Assembly: GCA_016840025.1 (NCBI GenBank)
Contig: JAEOTF010000416.1
Coordinates: forward strand, 1 to 18,173
Length of the DNA stretch: 18,173 bases
Origin: Candidatus Hodarchaeota archaeon
GTDB taxonomy: Archaea > Asgardarchaeota > Heimdallarchaeia > Hodarchaeales > YT1-039
Direction: 5' to 3'
The notes under the pieces are model-generated. The model was given only the letters and a program-made list of their open reading frames with translations. It ran no database searches and had not been told where the DNA came from. The position numbers were made by a program, and so were the translations under genes. Below, in pieces: positions 7,191 to 14,461 of this stretch; position 1 is the stretch's first letter; every line of letters starts with the position of its first letter.

Positions 7191-7959
7191 ACTGCCATTT
7201 TCGTTGTTATCTTATCTCGAAAAAATTTCCGCTATGGATTTTATTAAAGAATATAAACAAGTGAGTTACGAAGTACTTGATCTAAAAGAAGGATACAATG
7301 TTCTCGATTTGGGAAGTGGACTTGGAGATGATGTTATTGCCGTAGCAAGAATGGTTGGATTAAATGGTAAGGTTATTGGAGTTGACATTAATGAGAAGGC
7401 AATTGAAAGCTCGAAAGAGAAAGTGAAAGATCTTGATCTTCCCATAGAATTTCATTTAGGGAATGGGGAGAACATAGAATTTGAAAGTAATTTCTTTGAT
7501 TGTGTACGTTCAGATAGAACATTTCAACATATAATGAATCCAGATAAAGCATTGAAAGAACTTATACGGGTCACTAAAAAGGGTGGACGGATTTGTATAA
7601 CTGATACTGATTGGGGAAGCCTTGGTTTTGATTCAGAAAAGAGAGAAACCACAAGAAAGGTTATTACTTATCTGACTGATAAATATAGTAATAACGGATT
7701 GATGGGTAGACAATTATGGAGAAGGATAAAAGAAGCAGATCTAAAGATAATTCAAGTAATAACACGTACCCTTTACTCTACGAGCTTTCAAGAGGCTAAT
7801 TTTCTTTATGAATTAGACAATGTTGTTAAAAAGGGCATCTCAGATAGAGTATTAAATGAAAATGAAGTAAATGAGTGGATAGAAGAATTAAACGTAAAGG
7901 ATCAAGCAGGTACCTTTTTTACTTTTATTACAGGATTTGGAATAGTCGCTGAAAAATGA
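7171..7959 (+). CDS. Class I SAM-dependent methyltransferase (UbiE/Methyltransf_11 type)
   Basis: The SAM-binding signature is clear: YNVLDLGSGLGDD (motif I), then VIGVDINEKAIE with acidic Asp ending beta-2, then HLGNGENIEFES (motif II), then CVRSDRTFQHIMNPDKALKE and VTKKGGRICITDTDWG (motif III/post-III). The C-terminal half (FLYELDNVVKKG and an FFTFITGFGIVAE end) fits small-molecule methyltransferases of the UbiE/ArsM-like group; the substrate is unknown. The start is uncertain. Homology of this class (about LEKISAMDFIKEYKQ) begins before the first ATG at 7234, while the available upstream starts are TTG at 7171 or 7204 with no ribosome-binding site. Its 5' end abuts a broken hydrolase, so it may have lost its own leader or been fused there. 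The catalytic core is intact and probably functional if expressed. Confidence 0.8.
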   Translation: MVTSVKILPFSLLSYLEKISAMDFIKEYKQVSYEVLDLKEGYNVLDLGSGLGDDVIAVARMVGLNGKVIGVDINEKAIESSKEKVKDLDLPIEFHLGNGENIEFESNFFDCVRSDRTFQHIMNPDKALKELIRVTKKGGRICITDTDWGSLGFDSEKRETTRKVITYLTDKYSNNGLMGRQLWRRIKEADLKIIQVITRTLYSTSFQEANFLYELDNVVKKGISDRVLNENEVNEWIEELNVKDQAGTFFTFITGFGIVAEK

Positions 7960-8093
7960 TCGAATTACTTCTGTTTCCTCCACTTCTTAATAAAAGACAA
8001 ATTAAACATTGAAATTCCGGTGATGATTGAAGACATTACTCCTCTTGTCCTAATGTAATAACCCCTGTAACAAGATATTTTTGGTTTTCATAG

Positions 8094-8130
8094 AAAAAAA
8101 ATAATAATATCTAGATTTGTGACAAATCTA
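8094..8130 (-). terminator. Possible hairpin plus U-tract terminator after the F420/PPOX gene
   Basis: On the minus strand a perfect 9-bp inverted repeat with one central base (TAGATTTGT and its complement, 8112-8130) is followed about ten bases later by a run of eight T (8094-8101). It lies 86 bases past the stop of the minus-strand F420/PPOX-fold gene, in a convergent gap. This is a reasonable terminator, but the stem is AT-rich. On the plus strand the same palindrome stands just before a TATA-like box (8138-8146), so an operator is the alternative. Confidence 0.35.
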
Positions 8131-8215
8131 AAGAAGATTTATATTAAAGCGTAAAATCCATATTAAAGTTGAATTCTATTTTGATTTTAATGTCCAAACT
8201 CTAATATTTAAGACT

Positions 8216-8617
8216 TTAAACGCTCATTGTAGTCACATGGACTGGTTTTATGACTATTTTAACTCTTATTTCGCCATTAGCAAGAAATGGATATTTATCC
8301 ACTCCAAGATATTTCTTTGCTAAGGAATTAATGCTGTCTAAAGCCCCATTTTCGGTAATTACGGTAATTTCACCTTGAACTGCGATATATCGCCCTGAGT
8401 TAGCACTGTCAATAACATTAAAAGCTATTTTTGTATTTTTTTCCATATTGCGTAATTTTTTCCGACCACGGGCTGTATTAACATAGAATAGGTTCTGTCT
8501 GACATCATAATCAATCCACATAGGAGTTACTTGAGGAGAGCCATCAGGATTAAGCGTTGCGACACTAGCAACATGTTTCCCTAATAATAAATCATGGAAT
8601 TCTTCTGGTACTTTCAT
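8216..8617 (-). CDS. PPOX-class F420-dependent oxidoreductase (FDOR-B type)
   Basis: A 133-residue split-barrel flavin/deazaflavin protein. Visible marks are the N-terminal PEEFHDLL helix, ASVATLNPDGSPQVTPMWIDYD, VNTARGRKKLRNMEKN (cofactor phosphate-binding Arg/Lys cluster), NSGRYIAVQGEITVITE, AKKYLGVDKYPF and a final VTTM. Length and motif order match the FDOR-B family, whose members use F420H2 to reduce diverse substrates, so the organism probably makes F420 (family knowledge). The ATG at 8617 is preferred: GTGAT, complementary to the usual archaeal 16S 3' end, stands four bases upstream, and that GTG at 8626 is the only earlier start. It is cytosolic. It has no operon partner visible; the cupin gene upstream points the same way, with a gap of 132 bases. 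Confidence 0.88.
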   Translation of the reverse strand: MKVPEEFHDLLLGKHVASVATLNPDGSPQVTPMWIDYDVRQNLFYVNTARGRKKLRNMEKNTKIAFNVIDSANSGRYIAVQGEITVITENGALDSINSLAKKYLGVDKYPFLANGEIRVKIVIKPVHVTTMSV

Positions 8618-8749
8618 AATTATCACAGAGAAATATAAGGTATTAGTTCTTTAAAAATTGACTATTATTATATGAAATCTGTTTAATAAATTACGAAATT
8701 AGACATTGAAAGTTCAGTTGCTTCCTAAAATATTAGCTTCTAAAGTTTC

Positions 8750-9076
8750 TTAATCTCCACTTCTCTGTAAGGCAGAAGGCTCGAACATCAGCACATAAGA
8801 GGGGTTTAAGCTTTTAGGAGAATGTTTAATCCCCTTGGGGATCACTACCATCTCTCCTTCATTTAAAATTACATTAGGTTGTTCTAATAACTGGATAATA
8901 ATCGCTCCCTTGATTACATAAAACAATTCATCTTCATTCGTATGTTTATGCCAATGATATTCACCATGAAATAATGCCATGCGAACAACTTGATCATTAA
9001 CTCTAGCAACCTCAATAGGTGTCCAGGGTTTGTTAATTTCCTTCATTCTATCATATAAAATAGTTTTTGTATTCAT
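8750..9076 (-). CDS. Small cupin-domain protein
   Basis: A single-domain cupin of 108 residues. The two cupin motifs are present. Motif 1 is HGEYHWHKHTNEDELFYVIKG, with His, His and Glu as metal ligands. Motif 2 is GEMVVIPKGIKHSP, with the fourth ligand His. The C-terminal end (YVLMFEPS) closes the barrel. Such one-domain cupins bind a divalent metal and act as isomerases or small oxygenases, or simply as binding proteins; the substrate is unknown. The ATG at 9076 is chosen because GAGG lies about ten bases upstream and because the 11 residues added by the alternative ATG at 9109 are not cupin-like. It diverges from the arylsulfotransferase gene. Confidence 0.88.
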   Translation of the reverse strand: MNTKTILYDRMKEINKPWTPIEVARVNDQVVRMALFHGEYHWHKHTNEDELFYVIKGAIIIQLLEQPNVILNEGEMVVIPKGIKHSPKSLNPSYVLMFEPSALQRSGD

Positions 9077-9194
9077 ATTGCTTCTTCCTCTGCTAAGTTG
9101 ACATAACAATTAAGTCTTGATCTATTCTTTTATTAGGAAAAGCGTTATTTTCTATTACAACAACTTCATTACTATTCTAAGATGGCAAGAAACA

Positions 9195-10829
9195 ATGAAC
9201 AATCGGTGGAAGCTCGTTTTTACAATGAATCTCAATTTAACTATACTATTAATATTAGTTCTACATCATATCTCATTTCTAACACTTACTTCCCCTATAT
9301 CTCATCAAACTGATCTTTCAAAACGTATGGAGTTTTCTCAAGACCCTATTAATTCCAAATTCTTATATTCCTCAAGCGAGAGACATAATTTTAATGTCAT
9401 TTCTTCAGATGGAGCATTTGAAGGATACAATATCTTCGTTTTAGAGCAAAATCACAAAACTAATAGAGATTATGTGAATCGTACCCTCTTTATCACCGAT
9501 ATGTCCGGGAATGTAATCGTTAAGAGGGTAGTCGATTATACTGGCTCAAGTACAAGCGGGATAGGATGGCACAATGTCGAATTAATCAACTCCACTACTG
9601 TTATGTTCGGCGCTACAGATGGTGTTGCCCTGTGGAATCTCTATAGTAATCGCACAATTTATACTGGTTTTATAGGAAATCACGAGTATGAATATAATCC
9701 AGTAAATAATACTATTTTTACTTTTAAGTATAATTTTTCTAAGATTGGAGAACAGAAGGTTGTATATGAGACAATAACAGAAATTGATTTGTCTGGGAAA
9801 GTGATTTGGTCTTGGGACTCAAGCACATTGATATCTCTTGACATGACATGCCCTTTTGAAGATATGATGCATGAGAGTCTAGATGTTACACATGGTAACA
9901 GCATTTTCTTTGATGTGGAAGAAGATATTATTTACTATCATGCTCGAAATCAGAACACATTCTATAAAATTGATCATAGGACAAAACAAGTTATTTGGGG
10001 TCTAGGAGAGTACGGAGACTTCACCCTCTTCGACCTACATGGAAAGCAGAAAGAAAATCTTTTTTATCATGGACATTCGGTAGAGAAGGTAGATGATGAC
10101 ACCTACATCCTCTTTGACAATGATAAACATAATCAGACAAACAATAATAACCAAAAATCTCGAATTTTAGAAATTACAGTAAATGAAACAACCATGACAG
10201 CCAATATCTCTTGGGTATGGACAGGATCTGCAGAGTATTATAGCTCACGTTGGGGTGATGCAGATCGTTTACCAAATGGAAATCGTTTAGGAACATTTGG
10301 GACCAATAACCATCTCTCTTACACAGATATTGGTGCTAGGTTAGTTGAGGTCAATAAGGATGGTCAAATTGTTTGGGAGATGAATTTCCCGAATAATGAT
10401 ATTTACGACTATGGTATCTATCGAATGGAACGTTTTCGTTATAGCCCTGTAATCAACTCACCTAAAGATATTATGGCAGATATAGGAGAGAACGTGACGG
10501 TATCATGGAAAACATGGTATAATTTTCGTTCAAAATGGCATATTACCGGCAATTATTCTCTTTACCTCAATGATCAACTAATAAGTACTGATGTACATCA
10601 CTTTGAGAAGTTTTGGAGGTCTAAAGATCTAGTGTTTCATCTAAACTCACTAGAACGAAGAAAACACAATCTTACATTAGCACTGTCCGATGAAGGCGGT
10701 CATATTTCCACAGATACTGTCTTTGTATTTGTTGAAAACCGTTCTAACAAAATCTATTATCCGATACTAATAAGCCTGATTGGCATTGGATTTCTAATAT
10801 TTTTGAAAGAAAGAAAACGATTATACTAG
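9195..10829 (+). CDS. Membrane-anchored arylsulfotransferase (ASST)-like protein
   Basis: From the ATG at 9195 the protein has 544 residues. It starts with a signal/anchor (NLTILLILVLHHISFL), continues as a long beta-propeller region, and ends in an Ig-like domain and a membrane helix (YYPILISLIGIGFLIFL) with KERKRLY inside. The middle matches the ASST family: WHNVELIN, NHEYEYNPVNNTIFTF, DVTHGNSIFFDVEED, IDHRTKQVIWGLGEYGDF, then FYHGHSVEKVDDDTYILFDN and SRILEITVN. Conserved His residues sit where catalytic or binding His are expected, but I cannot assign the catalytic one. True ASSTs move sulfate between phenols outside the cell; in archaea the substrate is unknown. Many N-x-S/T sites suggest a glycosylated exterior protein. 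A TTG at 9117 would lengthen it by 26 residues and is less likely. Confidence 0.8.
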   Translation: MNNRWKLVFTMNLNLTILLILVLHHISFLTLTSPISHQTDLSKRMEFSQDPINSKFLYSSSERHNFNVISSDGAFEGYNIFVLEQNHKTNRDYVNRTLFITDMSGNVIVKRVVDYTGSSTSGIGWHNVELINSTTVMFGATDGVALWNLYSNRTIYTGFIGNHEYEYNPVNNTIFTFKYNFSKIGEQKVVYETITEIDLSGKVIWSWDSSTLISLDMTCPFEDMMHESLDVTHGNSIFFDVEEDIIYYHARNQNTFYKIDHRTKQVIWGLGEYGDFTLFDLHGKQKENLFYHGHSVEKVDDDTYILFDNDKHNQTNNNNQKSRILEITVNETTMTANISWVWTGSAEYYSSRWGDADRLPNGNRLGTFGTNNHLSYTDIGARLVEVNKDGQIVWEMNFPNNDIYDYGIYRMERFRYSPVINSPKDIMADIGENVTVSWKTWYNFRSKWHITGNYSLYLNDQLISTDVHHFEKFWRSKDLVFHLNSLERRKHNLTLALSDEGGHISTDTVFVFVENRSNKIYYPILISLIGIGFLIFLKERKRLY

Positions 10830-10928
10830 ATTGAATTTAACAAATGTTTTGCTAATTAATCTGTTCCCTTGAGTAAAGGAAAGGGAGTTAAAACACTAAT
10901 TATAAGTACTTAAGATGGAATGAGGTGT

Positions 10929-10950
10929 CTCTTAAGCTTTAAATTAAGAG
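10929..10950 (+). promoter_or_regulatory. TATA-like box inside a 7-bp inverted repeat before the TFB-like gene
   Basis: CTCTTAA (10929-10935) and TTAAGAG (10944-10950) are exact inverted repeats around GCTTTAAA, which reads as a TATA box about 30 bases before the ATG at 10971. That spacing implies a nearly leaderless transcript. The overlap suggests a regulator could block TATA binding; self-control by the gene's product is a guess. Confidence 0.35.
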
Positions 10951-10970
10951 TTCGACTAAAATAACTAACG

Positions 10971-11879
10971 ATGGCGATACAAAAAAAAGACAAAAACAAA
11001 CCACCCTCTTTAATTCGACTTCTTGCCAATAAAAATGGGTATTCTCCATCACTCAATCCAGAAAGAGGAAAAAAGGAAGAGATATCATCGGAGTCAATCC
11101 ATTTCGAGGATACATCCTGTAGTACCAGCGCGATGAAACCATATCGTTGGAAACTAGGAAGTGAGATTGGTTCTGTACCTCTATCTCAACAATCAAGTCA
11201 GAATTATAATAAACTAAAAACCATTCACAAGCGTCTTACATCTATTGCTAACCACATGGACTCAAAAACACTTCAGAGGAATCTTCATTTTGCCAGTCTT
11301 CTCCAACAATGGTTTCCTGAATCGCTAATCGACCAAGCTATTTCTGAACTCCATAGTACCGACCCATCAAAAGTTATGACCGATGAGAAGGCAGTTGGTC
11401 GTATTTTAGGGTATATTGAAGCATTATTACGAGCATCTTGTCGTACGATCCCTTGGAAAACGATTGAAGAAATCAATCGAGGATTGGGTTATAGAATTAG
11501 TAAAAATATGGTAGCAGCAGCCAAATTTCGAGCTGTCCAATGCGGAGCATTCAAAGATTTCTATCAAAATCGTGATTCTTCAGAAACATTTGACGTTGTT
11601 CGATTTCAGATAGTGAGTCTAATCACAAAGTTAGACATTGATGCGTGCAAAAAGAGACAAATTCTTGAATTAAGTCAAAGATTATGTAAAGCATTAGAAA
11701 AGAAGCGTCAGATCCCTAAGGATCCCGAGATTTATGGGATGGCGATTGTGGAGCTCTCATGTAAAAAGATTTTGAAAAAACGGTGGTTAATGACATGTCA
11801 AGGAGAGGGGGAGAAATTAAAGAAGAAAGTTTCTACAGCGATGCATTATATCAAAAAACAACTAATTAAATCCAATTAA
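10971..11879 (+). CDS. TFB/TFIIB-like cyclin-fold protein lacking the zinc ribbon
   Basis: A 302-residue protein in which two cyclin-like repeats of TFB can be followed. Repeat 1 (about 79-190) has KLKTIHKRL, the RNLHFASLLQQWFP helix, and the best match, ALLRASCRTIPWKTIEEINR (151-170), which equals the TFB signature A-x-x-Y-x-A-C-R-x-x-x-P-R-T-x-x-E-I. Repeat 2 (about 200-300) has RFQIVSLITKLDID, LSQRLCKALEKKRQIP and GMAIVELSCK. The first 55 residues are basic, then Ser/Glu-rich, and hold a single Cys, so there is no N-terminal zinc ribbon and no clear B-reader. In TFB the ribbon recruits RNA polymerase, so this protein could bind TBP and DNA without recruiting polymerase, or act as an alternative factor (inference). 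The gene stands alone with its own promoter-like repeat. Another cyclin-fold protein is possible. Confidence 0.55.
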   Translation: MAIQKKDKNKPPSLIRLLANKNGYSPSLNPERGKKEEISSESIHFEDTSCSTSAMKPYRWKLGSEIGSVPLSQQSSQNYNKLKTIHKRLTSIANHMDSKTLQRNLHFASLLQQWFPESLIDQAISELHSTDPSKVMTDEKAVGRILGYIEALLRASCRTIPWKTIEEINRGLGYRISKNMVAAAKFRAVQCGAFKDFYQNRDSSETFDVVRFQIVSLITKLDIDACKKRQILELSQRLCKALEKKRQIPKDPEIYGMAIVELSCKKILKKRWLMTCQGEGEKLKKKVSTAMHYIKKQLIKSN

Positions 11880-11981
11880 ATTGTCTACTGATATGAAAAT
11901 TTTTATCGTTATATTAAATACCTGTACATATCCTGATGTTGCTTTCCACTACCTTGATTTTGTCTCCTAGTGCGTGAAAAT

Positions 11982-12623
11982 CTATATTCTTCGTTTATTT
12001 CCTGAAAAGAACAACCAAACAAATCCAACCATTCCAGTGAATATCAGTACATTGTGATTGGGATTAAATTCAGGAACCCAACTACTCCCATCAGAAACTT
12101 GGATATCATCAATATACCATCCTTCTCCTTCCAAAGCCGCATCACTAAAGAAATGAAAACGGAATTGGAAATCTGCTCTACCTGCATAATCACTTAAATC
12201 GATAGTTTCCATTGTCCAGGAACCCATTTGAGAACCAGTGTAAGAGTCTTCAGAGATGAAACTAGAACCGTCGTAAGCCATAAGAGCTCCGCCGTCGAAT
12301 GGGTAGAAGTCATAAAGATGCCAGAAATGGATGTAAACATTTGTTGCTGTTGATAGATCAATGACAGGCGATGTTAGGGTGGCATCCCAGTTTGGACCAT
12401 AATCCCACCCACAAGGCACACCTCCACATCGCACGATGACATTTCCAGAGTGAATGTAGCAGTTGTCCAACCACCAATTTGTTGTCTTAGACCAACTTGA
12501 GTAGCCCAACTCAAAACCATCCTCAAAAAATATAGTTTCCCCTGAAACAGGGGAGATTATGCTTAAATAACTAAGAATAAACAGTATAAGAAACCATAAC
12601 CTTATTTTCAACATAACCACCAT
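11982..12623 (-). CDS. Secreted surface protein with PEF-type C-terminal sorting tail
   Basis: A 213-residue exported protein. The N-terminus is a signal peptide (LWFLILFILSYLSIISPVSG). The body is a jelly-roll module like the immune-inhibitor-A/MAM-type domains, with FEDGFELGYSSWSKTTNWWL at the start, TSPVIDLSTATNVYIHFWH in the middle and GEGWYIDDIQV at the end. The last 35 residues read VPEF, then a hydrophobic helix (NVLIFTGMVGFVWLFF), then NKRRI. That is the tripartite form of archaeosortase substrates (PEF-CTERM-like): cleavage and lipid attachment at the surface are expected from family knowledge. The start is ATG 12623; the next in-frame ATG three codons later is equally possible. No sortase gene is in the window. 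There are two Cys pairs in the body. Its G+C is higher than most neighbours. Confidence 0.7.
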   Translation of the reverse strand: MVVMLKIRLWFLILFILSYLSIISPVSGETIFFEDGFELGYSSWSKTTNWWLDNCYIHSGNVIVRCGGVPCGWDYGPNWDATLTSPVIDLSTATNVYIHFWHLYDFYPFDGGALMAYDGSSFISEDSYTGSQMGSWTMETIDLSDYAGRADFQFRFHFFSDAALEGEGWYIDDIQVSDGSSWVPEFNPNHNVLIFTGMVGFVWLFFSGNKRRI

Positions 12624-12660
12624 CTCTCTAAATAGAATCCTTTTATTGCACTCAGAGTTC

Positions 12661-12670
12661 TATAAATACT
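12661..12670 (-). promoter_or_regulatory. TATA-like box of the PEF-tailed surface-protein gene
   Basis: On the minus strand this reads AGTATTTATA, 38 bases before the ATG at 12623, implying a leader of roughly a dozen bases. It is the best box in this gap. Confidence 0.4.
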
Positions 12671-12779
12671 TTCTGTTGCTGTTGCTTGAAAGTCTCCCCC
12701 TTATTGATAAATAAATTCGAATTTAAGCACTTAACACTAATGTATTCCGCTATGAAATTGCTATATTACCCATGGTTTG

Positions 12780-13781
12780 TTAACCTTTATTATTATGCTC
12801 CATAGTTATTACTAATTTTCCTAGGGTCTGTCTTTTTTCAAGATACCGGAGAGCTTCAGCAACCTCACTTAACGGGTAACACCTATCTATAACAGGTACA
12901 ACTTTACCAGCTTCAAATTGCTCTTTTAAAAAATCCATATCTTCTCTTTTGTTTGGTCTCCCGAGCATGATACCGATTTTCTTACGCTCAATGATTGAAA
13001 TCAATGGTCCTAGTAACATAGCTTGGAAAATACGAGCTGTGGAACCTCCAACCATAGCATAAATCCCTTTAGGACGCAAAATACGTCGGAAAGCGAAAAT
13101 CGAACGATATCCCACAACATCAAGAATCAGATCGTAGCGCTGCCTCTTTTTAGTGAAATCTTCTTGTGTGTAATCAATGACATGGTCTGCACCAATCGAG
13201 CGCATCAAGTCCAATTTCCGCGTGTTATCCACACCAGTTACTTCAGCACCAAATGATTTGGCAATCTGCACCGCAAACGTCCCCACACCACCACCCGCAC
13301 CATTAACCAAAACCTTTTGTCCTGGTTGAATCTGTCTTTTACCGCGGATACCCTGCAGGGCGAGTACTGCTGCTTGAGGTATGGTCGCTGCTTCCTCGAA
13401 TGTCATACTGGCTGGTTTCAGTCTTAATGACTTTTCAGGAACACATACATACTCAGCAAAAGCGCCATAACCAAGTGCAGACATGTCCATGTATATTTCA
13501 TCACCTCGTTGAAACTGCTTTACGTTTCTACCAACCACCTCAACCAATCCCGCTAAGTCACAGCCAAGTATTCTGAAAGACGGTTTTCGAGGTCCCGCCA
13601 GACGGACAAAGAAATAACCCCTCACAATTTCCAAGTCAGTTGCATTTACGGATGCCGCAACAACTTTTACTAGTACTTCATTGTCCTTGGGAGTAGGTTT
13701 TTCTACTTCTTTGAGCTGAACAACATCGGGTGATCCATATTTTGGGCAGACAACCACTTTCATTTTGCCTTTGTTCTCCAT
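12780..13781 (-). CDS. Medium-chain dehydrogenase/reductase, zinc-free quinone-oxidoreductase type
   Basis: A 333-residue NAD(P)H-dependent oxidoreductase. The N-terminal GroES-like half shows YGSPDVVQLKEVEKPTPKDN, AASVNATDLEIVRG, LGCDLAGLVEVVG and GDEIYM. The Rossmann half shows the cofactor loop VNGAGGGVGTFAVQIAKSFGA, then VTGVDNTRKLDLMRSIGADHVIDY and YDLILDVVG. The catalytic-zinc Cys/His and the structural four-Cys lobe of alcohol dehydrogenases are absent, so it belongs with zeta-crystallin/quinone oxidoreductase-like MDRs; the substrate is unknown. GGTGA stands five bases before the ATG at 13781, which supports that start. Length is normal for the family. Sampled lines of this gene reach 40-53% G+C against about 32% for the flanks, which hints at transfer from a bacterium. 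Confidence 0.9.
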   Translation of the reverse strand: MENKGKMKVVVCPKYGSPDVVQLKEVEKPTPKDNEVLVKVVAASVNATDLEIVRGYFFVRLAGPRKPSFRILGCDLAGLVEVVGRNVKQFQRGDEIYMDMSALGYGAFAEYVCVPEKSLRLKPASMTFEEAATIPQAAVLALQGIRGKRQIQPGQKVLVNGAGGGVGTFAVQIAKSFGAEVTGVDNTRKLDLMRSIGADHVIDYTQEDFTKKRQRYDLILDVVGYRSIFAFRRILRPKGIYAMVGGSTARIFQAMLLGPLISIIERKKIGIMLGRPNKREDMDFLKEQFEAGKVVPVIDRCYPLSEVAEALRYLEKRQTLGKLVITMEHNNKG

Positions 13782-14014
13782 TTTTTCACCATTTCTCCAA
13801 TTTTGTTCGACATAAATTATTAATCTGAACTTTTAACCAAAATACCAACGAATTTATTCTAGTAGGTATTATTAACAACCATCACGGTGCCTTGTGCGAT
13901 AAAAAATTTATCGCCTTGGAAAATGACATGAATCATATCTAAACGGTTTACGGTTATTATTATTTCTAGTTCTAAAAGTCCGACTAATAAGATCTTTCTG
14001 GATTCCAACACCTA

Positions 14015-14320
14015 ATGACCCCCTTTTTTCTATTACTTCAACATTTCCAGCAGTATGTACAACAATTTCAGGAGAAAATCACTGTTATAAAGAAGTATGA
14101 GAGTCTAGAAGTATTTGAAATGGCAGCAGATCAAATTCACGAAGCATTCCAGTCCTATAAGGAGTTCTACCACTTCGCGCATCAACTAGTGAAGTGTAAG
14201 TGGTTACCAGCGCTTCTCCGCCCTGGGCAAACCCAGTGGGAAACCACTTTTGCGACACTTCAACAGGTTTATGAGTATTTCCAACAAACGCGTTTAAGGC
14301 GGTTGGATGCGAAATACTGA
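14015..14320 (+). CDS. Small hypothetical ORF, unrecognised
   Basis: A 101-codon ATG frame with Gln- and aromatic-rich helices (HFQQYVQQFQEKI, LQQVYEYFQQTRLRR). No family is recognised, and there is no signal peptide; a short hydrophobic start (FFLLL) is not a convincing one. No ribosome-binding site precedes it. G+C exceeds 50% near 14200-14260, unlike the AT-rich glycosyltransferase genes that follow. Its stop codon falls in the first bases of the 76-base direct repeat. It may be a real short gene or the remnant of a longer acquired gene; a transposase fragment is conceivable but not shown. Confidence 0.35.
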   Translation: MTPFFLLLQHFQQYVQQFQEKITVIKKYESLEVFEMAADQIHEAFQSYKEFYHFAHQLVKCKWLPALLRPGQTQWETTFATLQQVYEYFQQTRLRRLDAKY

Positions 14321-14388
14321 TGTGTAAAAGTTGTACAGTATCATAATTGTTTCATAGATCAGATCAAATTCTTATTATGGTTGTTTCG
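14313..14388 (+). repeat. Left copy of a 76-base direct repeat (relic of a DUF5615 toxin 3' end)
   Basis: These bases align without gaps to 17211-17286 at a constant offset of 2898; I count about 62 of 76 identical. In the right copy the second half is the end of the DUF5615 toxin gene. Here, read on the minus strand, the same place gives ETTIIRI, a stop in place of Arg, SDL and a stop, against ETTIIRIRSDQ and a stop in the live gene. Likeness fades beyond about 14404. It is therefore a decayed toxin 3' end with its downstream flank. Confidence 0.7.
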
Positions 14389-14461
14389 TACGTTTGATTA
14401 CTTTATTAGTTGCTGAAAAGAAATTTAAGAAGAGATCATTTCTAACTCTCTGTGATAAGTT

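Noticed and set aside
12712..12725. 14-base perfect palindrome centred on TTCGAA
   Set aside because: About one such palindrome is expected by chance in 18 kb of AT-rich DNA, and it is not placed at a promoter.
13896..13914. Hairpin GCGATAAA / TTTATCGC with a three-base loop upstream of the dehydrogenase gene
   Set aside because: Eight-base arms with a free choice of loop size are expected about once in this much AT-rich sequence. It lies 115 bases before the start, too far for a core promoter element; kept only as a note.
14223..14240. CTGGG/CCCAG stem in the small ORF
   Set aside because: The five-base arms are too short, it is inside a frame, and there is no T-run after it.
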